Notes: generated by a model not told the origin, from the letters alone. DNA of 33,787 nt from Candidatus Bathyarchaeum sp. (GCA_026014495.1 JAOZIF010000042.1:1-33787), one strand, 5' to 3'; positions 9,379 to 18,314 are shown, numbered from the stretch's first letter. Translations and numbers: made by a program.

Positions 9379-10308
9379 CTACAGAATTTCTCCTACTACA
9401 TTGATGGGTTTGCGAATAAAAAAGGACAATTCGTCTAGTTTTTCTTTGCTCATTGTTGTTAGAACTACTGTAGCTGGTCCAGCGGACTTGTTTATGTCCA
9501 GTTCTGTGTTTTCACTCATTTTTAGCTGGCGCCCAATACTATACGCCAACATTTGCGCCTCCCTAATTATCCCAAACGACCCGACGGGCACAATGTCATG
9601 AATGAAACTTTTTCTAGCTAACGCGGTAACGTCTCTAAGATTAGCAATTTCTCCTCTAGCTTCTGCAGGAATTACTGCATCTCCAACTTTTGCTGTTCCT
9701 ATCGCAACTACCAAGTCGTTGGGTCTAGTTTTTCCAAGCCGCAGCTCGTCTTCGTTTGCTAGTCCAACAACTGTTATTCCTGCGCCAGTTTGTGTGGTTT
9801 CAAAATTTTCTTCTGTATTTTCCTTAATAACTTGGTTGGGTTCAAGCCCTAATTCTCTGACTTCTTTTCTTATTCCTTCAATTATTTCGTTTCCTGTGGG
9901 TTCTTTTTCTGTACCTAATGTAACTGACACCGAAATAGGGAACGCACCTGTAGCCGCAACATCCATTAATGCTACCCTTGCCAGAAACTTGCCCACAATT
10001 TTGCCGCTCGTCTTAATGTTATCCATTGGTTTGGGTCCAACTCCGCCCGACGAAGAAGACCCTACTACTATAGCGTGGCCTGTGGGCATTTTCATGATTG
10101 ACACGTCCCCGCGTGTTACGTATGAAATCTGAGATGGCTTCACTCTGAATGTTGTTGGTCTTAGTAGTGTTCCAACGTTTTCCACGAAGTGAATATAAAC
10201 AATTAATGCTTGGCGGATGACTTCCGATCTGCTAAGGTCATGTCTTTTGGCTAGTTTTTCTAAATCTTTCACAACTTTATTTGGTAAACGAACGTTTACA
10301 ACATTCAT
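9379..10308 (-). CDS. RHH (CopG/Arc-type) DNA-binding domain fused to AIR-synthase/PurM-like (CblS-like) domain
   Basis: N-term MNVVNVRLPNKVVKDLEKLAKRHDLSRSEVIRQALIVYIH is a typical RHH fold; C-term VVGSSSSGGVGPKPMDNIKTSG...FLARVALMDVAATGAFP...VPVGSFGIIREAQMLA is homologous to the protein at 10916-11689. Confidence 0.85.
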   Translation of the reverse strand: MNVVNVRLPNKVVKDLEKLAKRHDLSRSEVIRQALIVYIHFVENVGTLLRPTTFRVKPSQISYVTRGDVSIMKMPTGHAIVVGSSSSGGVGPKPMDNIKTSGKIVGKFLARVALMDVAATGAFPISVSVTLGTEKEPTGNEIIEGIRKEVRELGLEPNQVIKENTEENFETTQTGAGITVVGLANEDELRLGKTRPNDLVVAIGTAKVGDAVIPAEARGEIANLRDVTALARKSFIHDIVPVGSFGIIREAQMLAYSIGRQLKMSENTELDINKSAGPATVVLTTMSKEKLDELSFFIRKPINVVGEIL

Positions 10309-10327
10309 TTCCCATCACCTCACACTA

Positions 10328-10344
10328 CACTTGTATTACATGTG
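10328..10344. promoter_or_regulatory. Near-palindromic operator candidate CACtTGTA-T-TACAtGTG
   Basis: 17-bp sequence symmetric except for one mismatched pair, in the 95-bp intergenic space between the RHH-fusion gene and the ECF S-component gene. Confidence 0.6.
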
Positions 10345-10403
10345 AAAACTCTTTTATTACTTACTTTTTCTCTTCATCGCTCTCTACAATGGAGACTTAA
10401 CAC

Positions 10404-10919
10404 ATGAATAAACAACAAAACATTAATTCTAAAAAAACAATCAGCGCCCTACGCGTTTCACGAATATCAATTTTCACAGCCCTTAGCGTTATCGGCTCTT
10501 TCATAACTCCATACCCTCCTCTATCCACGATAGCCCTCGACTCAAGTCCGGGCTTCTTTGCTGCACTATACTTTGGAGGGCTCGATGGATTTGTAATCAC
10601 TGGACTTGGGCACATAGTTACGGCAGTCATAAACGGTTTTCCTTTGGGAACCTTACACTACATTATTGCCCTAGGAATGGCTTTAGCCGGAGGAGCAATG
10701 GGTCTAGCAAACAAAACAAGCAAAAAATGGGGATACATACCCGCTGCCATTGTTGCAGTGGCAATTAACACGGCTCTTTCTATGGTTATGGTTCCTACGA
10801 TGGGCTGGGCTGTCACATTTACAGCTGTTACAGTTCCTTTATTGTTGGCATCTAGCCTAAATGCTATACTCGCAACGCTTGTCTATGTTGGTGTTAGAGC
10901 TAGAAGGCTTAGAAAATGA
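10404..10919 (+). CDS. ECF transporter S component (CblT-like)
   Basis: Small multi-TM protein; STIALDSSPGFFAALYFGGLDGFVITGLGHIVTAVINGFPLGTLHYIIALGMALAGG resembles CblT-type S components; overlaps the downstream ORF by 4 nt. Confidence 0.8.
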   Translation: MNKQQNINSKKTISALRVSRISIFTALSVIGSFITPYPPLSTIALDSSPGFFAALYFGGLDGFVITGLGHIVTAVINGFPLGTLHYIIALGMALAGGAMGLANKTSKKWGYIPAAIVAVAINTALSMVMVPTMGWAVTFTAVTVPLLLASSLNAILATLVYVGVRARRLRK

Positions 10920-11689
10920 CCCAAAGCTGCTTTCAACCAAAAGCCATCAAAACTGCTCGTGATGTCTCAGTTTTTGAGGTCAACTCTGATTCCGTTATAG
11001 TTGTGGGATGTGACTCTGCTGGCGGAATCGGACCAAAACCTCTAGACACAATCAAAGTTAGTGGATACACTCTGGGAAGGTTCACTGCTAGAGTGGCTTT
11101 AATGGAGGTTTTCGCTGTTGGGGCAACTCCTTTTTGTTTAACTAATACCTTAGGTGTTGAACCTGACCCAACTGGATTTGAAATTGTTGAAGGCATAAAG
11201 CATGAGGTCAAACTTGCAGGATTGGAAGCATCCTTGACTTTAATTGGGAGCATGGAAAAAACTGTAGCTGTTGAGCAAACTGGGATTGGAGTAACTGTTG
11301 CTGGTTTAACCTCAAAAAAAGGTTTGAAGATGGGATTGTCTAAGCCTGACGATTTGCTTGTCACTATTGGAATTCCAAGTGTAAAAGATGGTGTTTTGCC
11401 TGCGGAAGAACGTGGTGAGATTGCAGACTTGGAAGATGTGCTAAAGTTGATAAACTGCGACTTTGTGCATGATGTGATTCCTGTTGGCTCCCAAGGCATA
11501 CTTCATGAAGTAAATGTGCTTGCCAAAGATTGTGGTTTATGTGCTAACTTGCAATTGTCTAATGTTGAAGCTAAAATGTCTGCAGGTCCAGCAACAGCGG
11601 TTGTAGTGTCTGTTTCAAAAACTGCTTTAACCGAACTTTCTGGCTTAATTAATAAGCCAATACGTGTGATTGGCTCTTTTTGTAGTTAA
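10916..11689 (+). CDS. AIR-synthase-related kinase-like protein (CblS / alpha-ribazole kinase-like)
   Basis: VVGCDSAGGIGPKPLDTIKVSG...RVALMEVFAVGATPFCLTNTLGVEPDPTG...SAGPATAVVVSVS; translationally coupled to the ECF S component. Confidence 0.75.
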   Translation: MTQSCFQPKAIKTARDVSVFEVNSDSVIVVGCDSAGGIGPKPLDTIKVSGYTLGRFTARVALMEVFAVGATPFCLTNTLGVEPDPTGFEIVEGIKHEVKLAGLEASLTLIGSMEKTVAVEQTGIGVTVAGLTSKKGLKMGLSKPDDLLVTIGIPSVKDGVLPAEERGEIADLEDVLKLINCDFVHDVIPVGSQGILHEVNVLAKDCGLCANLQLSNVEAKMSAGPATAVVVSVSKTALTELSGLINKPIRVIGSFCS

Positions 11690-12030
11690 TCGGTTGAAAT
11701 AGCAGTTTTTGAGGCTTTGTTGTCAACTGTTGCCCATTTTTGTACCTAATTTTAGTGTCTAATTTTTGCCTGTTTTGTCATCTTTGTGGCAATATTTGCT
11801 TCTGTTTTACGCAAATTTCTTGAATTGGTGGCCCTCTCATCAATGAAAAGGCACTGAAATCTCAAAAAACATATTATGTTGGTGTATCTGAAAGACTTAA
11901 CAAACCTTTTAGGTAAAACTGTTGTTAGTAGCTGTTTACTCACGTAACTAATGGAGCATGATTTTTAGTCACTCAAAATCTGAATTTCGTGCTTCTTTAC
12001 GTGCTAATGGTCTAAAGAAGGAAAACAAAA

Positions 12031-12333
12031 ATGCGAAGATCAAAGATGGAAATGTATATCGACATCCTCAAGGTTATGGCACAAAATGGACCTATGAAAT
12101 TAACTCACATCATGTACAAAGCTAACGTAAACTGCAGTGTTTTAAAAGGAAACTTGGATTTTCTAACTCAACAGAACCTGATCGAGGAACAGGTCATAGT
12201 TAAGAGAAGAAACAAAACAAAAATCCGTTATGCAATCACAGAAAAAGGCAGAACAGTAATCAAATACTTCAACGAAGTCAATAATGCTCTGCACATTACT
12301 GAAGAACATGGTATCCCCGCGTTGATTCGCTAA
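12031..12333 (+). CDS. Winged-helix DNA-binding protein (archaeal small wHTH family)
   Basis: YIDILKVMAQNGPMKLTHIMYKANVNCSVLKGNLDFLTQQNLIEE...YAITEKGRTVIKYF. Confidence 0.85.
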   Translation: MRRSKMEMYIDILKVMAQNGPMKLTHIMYKANVNCSVLKGNLDFLTQQNLIEEQVIVKRRNKTKIRYAITEKGRTVIKYFNEVNNALHITEEHGIPALIR

Positions 12334-12357
12334 AAAGCTAAACCTTATTTTTTTGGT

Positions 12358-12381
12358 TTTAAGCGCACATACGCGCTTAAA
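12358..12381. terminator. Stem-loop TTTAAGCGC-ACATAC-GCGCTTAAA at convergent gene ends
   Basis: Perfect 9-bp arms with 6-nt loop; includes the stop codon of the minus-strand PKD gene; T-rich run 12346-12360 adjacent. Confidence 0.6.
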
Positions 12382-13819
12382 CAGCAGGGTCTTCTGACCC
12401 TGTAAACATTTCTGTAAAGCCTTTTCTTCGACGATTCCACCAAAGCATACCCAACAATGTGATAGCCGCAATTGCAATCACTACTATTCCTAATATCCAT
12501 AACGAAGTTGAATCATCAATTTTGGGTTGTTCAGTAACTGAGATGCTCATAGTGTATGTGCTTGTTGCGTTTTCGTCATCTTTCACTGTTAATGTTACGT
12601 TGTAGTCTCCTGCAGTTACGTATTTGTGGGTTGGAGCTTGGAGTTCAGACGTGTTGCCATCGCCGAAATCCCAGAACCATGAGATTGACATGTTTTCTGG
12701 GTCAACCGAGTTATCTGTAAACTGTATGTCGGTGTCTGTTTGAGCATCTGAGATGTTGCACTCAAAAGATGCTTCTGGCTGTAGGTTTATCACATTTAGG
12801 GTGTGAGTTACTGACGTTTCTGCTTCATCATTGTCCGTAACTGTTAGTGTTACTTGCCATTCCCCTTTTTGGCTGAATGTGTGAGTTGGATTTTGTAGTG
12901 TTGAATTTGTACCATCACCAAAATCCCAGACCCAGGAATTTATTGTTCCATCAGAATCGAATGATGTGTCAGTGATGTTTACTGTGTCTTGGATGCTTGG
13001 GTTAGTTAAAGAAAATGTAAAGTTAGCTATTGGGCTTCTGTTAAGAACGTTAACGCGGCATGTATCCTCGGATGTCGCGCCTATGCTGTCAGTTACAATT
13101 AATTTGCATGTTTTGATTCCTTTCTGAGTATAGGTGTATGATACATTTTCTCCATTGGCGTCTATAACACCGTCGTTTTCAAAGTCCCACTCAAACTTAA
13201 CGATAGATGAGCCTTCTGAAGCTGTCGAAAATGTGCCCTCAAAGTTCACTTCTTCACTTGTGTAGACTGTTTGGTCTGCACCTGCATTGGCGAGCGGAGA
13301 ATCATAATTATCAAAAATGTCAAACCATAGATTTGTGTCATTTTCATCTGGTTGTTCGCTTCCATCGTGTTCGCCTGACGTTTTATAGTACTCTGCATCT
13401 GTGACTGTTTCATCGCCGCCCAACGCATTTGTCGCAATGTTGTATGTGCATTCAAAAGATGTTTCTGGACTACCACTGACATCTGCAATTTCATTCGATT
13501 TGTACACTGTTATTGTGATAACCACGTTTTGTTCTTCGATATTGAATGAGTCTGCTCGGTCAACTATGATGTCATCGCCAGTTTTGTCGCAGATATACTC
13601 GTTTGTTATCGATGTTTTGTCATCGTTTACTGTGATTTTATATTTCCAGTGAATGTTGTTTTGAGGAACAGTTCCGCTGTCATCAACGCTTTGGATTCTG
13701 TAAATTTTTACCCATATTGTCGGAGTATTTTCAACTGCGGCGACAGTGTATGTAAATATTCCTAAACTAAGAATGCTCGATAGCATTATTGTTAGTGCAA
13801 TTTGTTTTGTTCTTTTCAT
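12377..13819 (-). CDS. Secreted/membrane-anchored PKD-repeat protein
   Basis: N-terminal signal peptide; three PKD-like domains (FEWDFENDGVIDANGENVSYTY, WVWDFGDGTNSTLQNPTHTF, WFWDFGDGNTSELQAPTHKY); C-terminal TM WILGIVVIAIAAITLLGMLWW then RRRKG. Confidence 0.9.
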   Translation of the reverse strand: MKRTKQIALTIMLSSILSLGIFTYTVAAVENTPTIWVKIYRIQSVDDSGTVPQNNIHWKYKITVNDDKTSITNEYICDKTGDDIIVDRADSFNIEEQNVVITITVYKSNEIADVSGSPETSFECTYNIATNALGGDETVTDAEYYKTSGEHDGSEQPDENDTNLWFDIFDNYDSPLANAGADQTVYTSEEVNFEGTFSTASEGSSIVKFEWDFENDGVIDANGENVSYTYTQKGIKTCKLIVTDSIGATSEDTCRVNVLNRSPIANFTFSLTNPSIQDTVNITDTSFDSDGTINSWVWDFGDGTNSTLQNPTHTFSQKGEWQVTLTVTDNDEAETSVTHTLNVINLQPEASFECNISDAQTDTDIQFTDNSVDPENMSISWFWDFGDGNTSELQAPTHKYVTAGDYNVTLTVKDDENATSTYTMSISVTEQPKIDDSTSLWILGIVVIAIAAITLLGMLWWNRRRKGFTEMFTGSEDPAV

Positions 13820-14029
13820 TTCTTTACGCCTCAGAATTTGAGCTGACTATGTTTACATGTCCTAAATATTGATATAACTTTTATGATATGCACGTTTTCA
13901 TTATAATTTATGAATATACATTAAATGCTATTATGAAATATATATTATTTAATAAATACAATTTAATAGAATTAATGATGACAAAAACATGAAAAAAAGA
14001 GAGGGATTTTTAGTCCACATGGATTAGTC

Positions 14030-15721
14030 TTAGTCTGTTTCAGATACTTTGCTTATTCTAAGCATTATCCCCGCAACAATTTTGATTGCCGCTGCAACAA
14101 TGAACATGTACGAGCCAATAGCTAAGCCCCAGCTTATGTCTAGAGTTCCACTGGAATTGATTGTATCCATAAAGTTGCCCCCAAATGGTGAAGCTGACAT
14201 TGCTGATACCATATCTGTTACTTGTTGCGGTAATGGTTGTCCTCCAGAAAAGGCATCTGCAAATGATGTTATCAGTCCAGTCAACATGGCTATGAATATT
14301 ATTATGATTATTATTGGAATCAGCGAAGTGATGCCGCTTATTATGTATTTTCTTGAGAGGTTCTTTGGTTTTTCAGCTCCAATGATGTCTAAGCCTGTCA
14401 TTACGGCACTTGCTAGAAAGATTATGCTGAAAGGTATTCCTAATCCAAACAGTGTGGTTAACCCTTGGTCGCTTTGTAGTGTATTGATTCTTAGTCCGTT
14501 AACACCGTCGATAAGCACCAGTTCTGCTGTTCCTGCTGTCTTGATTACTGTTGTTTGAATGTCTCCTGTAACCACGTACCACGGCAAGAAAAGTGCAACA
14601 AGGTAAACTGCAACGCCGACAATTCCTAGAATTACGGCAATCGCTGATTTTGAGCGCAATATTTTGATTATGTTCAAGTTTCCCTTTCTTTTTAGATTAA
14701 TAATCTTCCAAATCTTGTAGCCTGCAATGGCTGCGATTATTGCTGCAAATATGTAGATGAAATAGAATACCACTAAGCTGGCGGTGAGCCATGTTTGGTC
14801 TACTACAAACTTGTCTGTTCCCCAACTTACTGGGTTTAACCATTTTTCTGCATTTTCGTTTTGTCCTGGTCCGCTTGGACCTGCTGCGCCCATGTATGTG
14901 TCTATTGTGTTAGCCCAGTTTCCCCATTTTCCTCCAAAGTCTAGCCAGTCTTGGGATGCTGGATGGTTGCCTGTGCCCTTTTCTCCTAAAAGCACTATCT
15001 CTACGTCTTCTGGTTTAAGTGCATAAGCATTCCCCAGTGTATCACTTTCTGTTCCAAGTTTACCCTGATACGACCTAAAGTAGCTGGCATGGGAACCCAA
15101 CGCCACATAAACTGTCGGGTGTGTGTCATCTACCGTTTCTATATCTTGCCATTCAGCCATTTCTCCTGCGTGGTGCTGTGAATAAACTGCGTATAGAGGG
15201 GTTTCAGTTGAATCTAATACTACTTGAATCATTTCCCAGTCTCCTTGGTGCTGGTTTAATGTTCCTGGGTTGTAGGCGTAGAAGAACCAGTACTGAATTA
15301 CAATGTATTGGGCTTCACTTGTTATGTGGGCATAAATTTTGTCTCCGTAGGCTTCGCGGTTTTGTGTATAATCTTGTGCTATTTCTTTATAGCCGCCCAA
15401 AGTGTTGTTCAAGAAGTAGTCTTCTGTTGTATATTGTGAGATGCTTGATTGCGTTGGTGAACTCTCAATTAATGTATTTATTTCGCCGACTTTCATGTAA
15501 AGCTCAGAGTTTTCTATATGATAATTGACGTCAGTGGGGAAGAATTTTTCTCCAGCTGCAAAATAGAGGACTGGCGCATACATTGAAGCTAGTTGATTCT
15601 CTTTTGAATCTACTATTCCATCATTGTCTGAATCCTCTTGGGCTATAACACTAGTAATTGGAGATATGGCAAATAACCCTGTTACTAGAAGAGCTAATAG
15701 TAAAATTGCACATTTTCTCAT
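14030..15721 (-). CDS. Vps62-like domain protein with C-terminal TM helices
   Basis: Signal peptide; YAPVLYFAAGEKFFPTDVNYHIEN, YWFFYAYNPGTLNQHQGDWEMIQVVLD, YSQHHAGE, YVALGSHASYFRSY; about 5 TM helices after. Confidence 0.75.
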   Translation of the reverse strand: MRKCAILLLALLVTGLFAISPITSVIAQEDSDNDGIVDSKENQLASMYAPVLYFAAGEKFFPTDVNYHIENSELYMKVGEINTLIESSPTQSSISQYTTEDYFLNNTLGGYKEIAQDYTQNREAYGDKIYAHITSEAQYIVIQYWFFYAYNPGTLNQHQGDWEMIQVVLDSTETPLYAVYSQHHAGEMAEWQDIETVDDTHPTVYVALGSHASYFRSYQGKLGTESDTLGNAYALKPEDVEIVLLGEKGTGNHPASQDWLDFGGKWGNWANTIDTYMGAAGPSGPGQNENAEKWLNPVSWGTDKFVVDQTWLTASLVVFYFIYIFAAIIAAIAGYKIWKIINLKRKGNLNIIKILRSKSAIAVILGIVGVAVYLVALFLPWYVVTGDIQTTVIKTAGTAELVLIDGVNGLRINTLQSDQGLTTLFGLGIPFSIIFLASAVMTGLDIIGAEKPKNLSRKYIISGITSLIPIIIIIIFIAMLTGLITSFADAFSGGQPLPQQVTDMVSAMSASPFGGNFMDTINSSGTLDISWGLAIGSYMFIVAAAIKIVAGIMLRISKVSETD

Positions 15722-15775
15722 AATTGTATCACCATAAATTCTTTCAACCGTTTAGTCTCTTTTTGCCTATAAGTT

Positions 15776-15991
15776 TTAGCTAGCTACAATTGTTTGCTCT
15801 TCAATGGTTGTCTGCTTTTTTCTTTTCATTAGGCGTGGACTAAAATAAACAAAGATTGCAATGACTGTTAGGACAATTGCGAATGGTGTTATCCAGTCAT
15901 ACCTTAAGAGCCTATTCAGTAGGAGTAACGCAACTACAAACCAAACAATAATTGCTGCAACTGTTCTAACATGCAACTGTCTGTTCCTCAC
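15776..15991 (-). CDS. Small two-TM membrane protein
   Basis: 71 aa; two hydrophobic segments (TVAAIIVWFVVALLLLN; ITPFAIVLTVIAIFVYF) and a basic loop. Confidence 0.6.
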   Translation of the reverse strand: MRNRQLHVRTVAAIIVWFVVALLLLNRLLRYDWITPFAIVLTVIAIFVYFSPRLMKRKKQTTIEEQTIVAS

Positions 15992-16181
15992 TCACATCTG
16001 TTAATCATTATTCTGCTATAACTGTTCTCAATTTTTGGTAGTCAGGGTTCTGAATGTTTATTCATTTTTTCAAGTTATTCTGGTGTTAGTATTGATATAT
16101 ACCTATACATACTATTAATTAAAGAAAAACTTAATCTAAGCGAACATTAGATTTTGTCGAAAGGATTACGAAAATAAGCTG

Positions 16182-17327
16182 ATGATTATGAGCGATGAGA
16201 ACAATGAACGTGCAGTAATCAGGGGTCTTAGGGGTGTTGCTGCAGCTACAACACAAATTAGTTTTGTAGATCCACTTGGAGCACTTTATTATTCAGGCTA
16301 TAACATCGACGATTTAGTGGATAATGCAACATATGAAGAAGTAGTTTACCTTTTGTTAAACAACAAATTGCCTACACAAACAGAGCTAACTAACCTCCAG
16401 TCTAAACTTTTCTCTGAAATGAGGCTACCTAAGCAAGTTGTTGAACGAATAAAATCGGCTTCGCCTACTTGTCATCCAATGGAAATTTTGCGCACCGAAG
16501 TTTCTCATCTTGGAGAATTTGACCCTGACCCAGACAATACTTCTGATTCGGCAAACAAACAAAGAGCAATTAGTATAATATCTAAAGTTCCTACAATAAT
16601 CTCGTTTCTCCACAGAACCCGCACAAAACAAGAGGCTGTTGCTCCTGTTAAGGGCTTTAGTTTTGCTGAGAACTTTTTGTACATGTTTCGTGGCAGACCA
16701 GCAGACCAGCAAGAAAAAAATGCTATGGAACGCTACATGATACTGCATGCGGATCATGGACTTAATGCTTCAACTTTTGCTGCTCGTGTGACCGCCGGAA
16801 CGGGTTCTGACTTGTATTCTGCTGTAACTTCTGCTGTTGGTACGCTTAAGGGCTCATTTCATGGTGGAGCTAGCGAGAGGGTGATGAAGATGCTCTATGA
16901 AATAAACAGTCTCGATGAAGTTGAGGAATACATACAGACCATGCTTGATGACAAAAAGAAAATCATGGGCTTTGGTCATAGGGTCTATAAATCTGAAGAT
17001 CCCCGTTCAAAACATCTTAGAGAAATGGCTGAAAGTTTGTGCCACCAAAAAGACACTTTGTCTATTTATAATAAATGTAAAAAAATTGAGCTTACAGTTC
17101 ACGATAAAAAGGGCATTTTTCCTAATGTGGACTTTTATGCGGCATTAGTTATGCACGCTTTGGGAGTGCCCCGAGACTTCTTTACATCATTCTTTGCTTG
17201 TAGCAGAGTAAGTGGATGGGTTGCCCATACTTTAGAGCAGTATGTAGATGCGATTCTTATTCGTCCAACATCCAAGTATATCGGCGAGTATGGAAGAGAG
17301 TTTGTTCCAATCGAAAAACGCAGCTAA
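16182..17327 (+). CDS. Citrate (Si/Re-like archaeal)/methylcitrate synthase
   Basis: GLRGVAAATTQISFVD, DHGLNASTFAARV, GTLKGSFHGGASERV, IMGFGHRVYKSEDPRSKHL, AHTLEQ. Confidence 0.93.
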   Translation: MIMSDENNERAVIRGLRGVAAATTQISFVDPLGALYYSGYNIDDLVDNATYEEVVYLLLNNKLPTQTELTNLQSKLFSEMRLPKQVVERIKSASPTCHPMEILRTEVSHLGEFDPDPDNTSDSANKQRAISIISKVPTIISFLHRTRTKQEAVAPVKGFSFAENFLYMFRGRPADQQEKNAMERYMILHADHGLNASTFAARVTAGTGSDLYSAVTSAVGTLKGSFHGGASERVMKMLYEINSLDEVEEYIQTMLDDKKKIMGFGHRVYKSEDPRSKHLREMAESLCHQKDTLSIYNKCKKIELTVHDKKGIFPNVDFYAALVMHALGVPRDFFTSFFACSRVSGWVAHTLEQYVDAILIRPTSKYIGEYGREFVPIEKRS

Positions 17328-17342
17328 ATGTTACGGCACAAT

Positions 17343-18197
17343 CTATAATCCAGCAGCCAGTTCCTTCACTTTCTCTAGATTTCCAACATCGCTGCGTCTA
17401 GAATCTTTAGGTGTCTCCATTATCAGAGGCAATGTTCCTAGCCTGCTTGCTAGAACGTTTCTGAAGCCTTCTTCGCCAATTTTTCCCATGCCTATGTGTT
17501 CGTGACGGTCTATTCGTGAGTTCAAGTCTCCTTTTGAGTCATTTAGGTGAACAAGTTTAATCTTCTCAAACCCTATTGTGTCATCAGCTTGTTTGAGTGT
17601 TGTTCCTATGGTTTCTTTTGTTCTGAGGTCGTAGCCTGCAGCAAAAGCGTGGCTGGTGTCAAAGCATACTCCAACACGTTCAGGATGTTTTAGTCGTTTG
17701 ATAATGTATTGTATGTCTTCGAATGTGCTGCCCATGCTGTTTTTTGTTCCAGCGGTGTTTTCAAGAAGCAACATAACCCTTCCATCAGTAACATTGAGGG
17801 ATTTGTTGATTCCATTGATTAATCGGGTAAACCCTGTTTGCATGCCTACTCCCAGGTGGCTGCCTAGATGGGTCACCAAGTATGGAATCTTTAGTTGATT
17901 GCATCTTTTTAGTTCTGATGTAAGTGTTTTCACGGATTTTTCGTAGACATCATCTTTTGGAGACGCTAAATTCGGAAGATAAGGCATGTGAGCAAAAACA
18001 GGGTTAATGCTGTGCTTTTTCACCTTGTTGGAGAAAGCTTTAGTATCCTCCGTGACTAGTTCTTTTGAATACCACTGTCTGGGGTTACTGGTGAAAATCT
18101 GGAACGTGTTACAGTCCAGTTCGATGGCTCTATCTACTGCTGTGTCAATAGACCCATGAATTGAGACATGAAACCCGATTCTCAAACAGACCACCAA
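17343..18197 (-). CDS. nfo: Deoxyribonuclease IV (endonuclease IV family)
   Basis: RIGFHVSIHGSIDTAVDRA, FTSNPRQW, THLGSHLG, LLENTAG, GVCFDTSHAFAAGYD, VHLNDSKGDLNSRIDRHEHIGMGKIGEEGF; start may be TTG at about 18185. Confidence 0.94.
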   Translation of the reverse strand: MVVCLRIGFHVSIHGSIDTAVDRAIELDCNTFQIFTSNPRQWYSKELVTEDTKAFSNKVKKHSINPVFAHMPYLPNLASPKDDVYEKSVKTLTSELKRCNQLKIPYLVTHLGSHLGVGMQTGFTRLINGINKSLNVTDGRVMLLLENTAGTKNSMGSTFEDIQYIIKRLKHPERVGVCFDTSHAFAAGYDLRTKETIGTTLKQADDTIGFEKIKLVHLNDSKGDLNSRIDRHEHIGMGKIGEEGFRNVLASRLGTLPLIMETPKDSRRSDVGNLEKVKELAAGL

Positions 18198-18314
18198 ACA
18201 ACATTTGCATGGTTGATATTATGTAAAAACGTTGTTCTGTGTGTTTGTCGTAAAATCAAAAGCTTTTTTGGGTAGTTTATATTTTAAACTCGTAACTAGA
18301 AATGGTGAATCTAA

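Noticed and set aside
9602-10132. 176-aa plus-strand ORF
   Set aside because: Antisense to the well-supported RHH-PurM fusion gene; composition is a low-complexity mirror of the real frame.
10933-11499. 188-aa minus-strand ORF
   Set aside because: Antisense to the CblS-like gene; resembles the antisense ORF of its paralogue simply because the sense genes are homologous.
11752-11943. 63-aa minus-strand ORF in the intergenic region before the wHTH gene
   Set aside because: No recognisable motif, no clear promoter or SD; probably spurious.
14049-14558. 169-aa plus-strand ORF
   Set aside because: Antisense to the Vps62-like gene's TM region; no recognisable domain.
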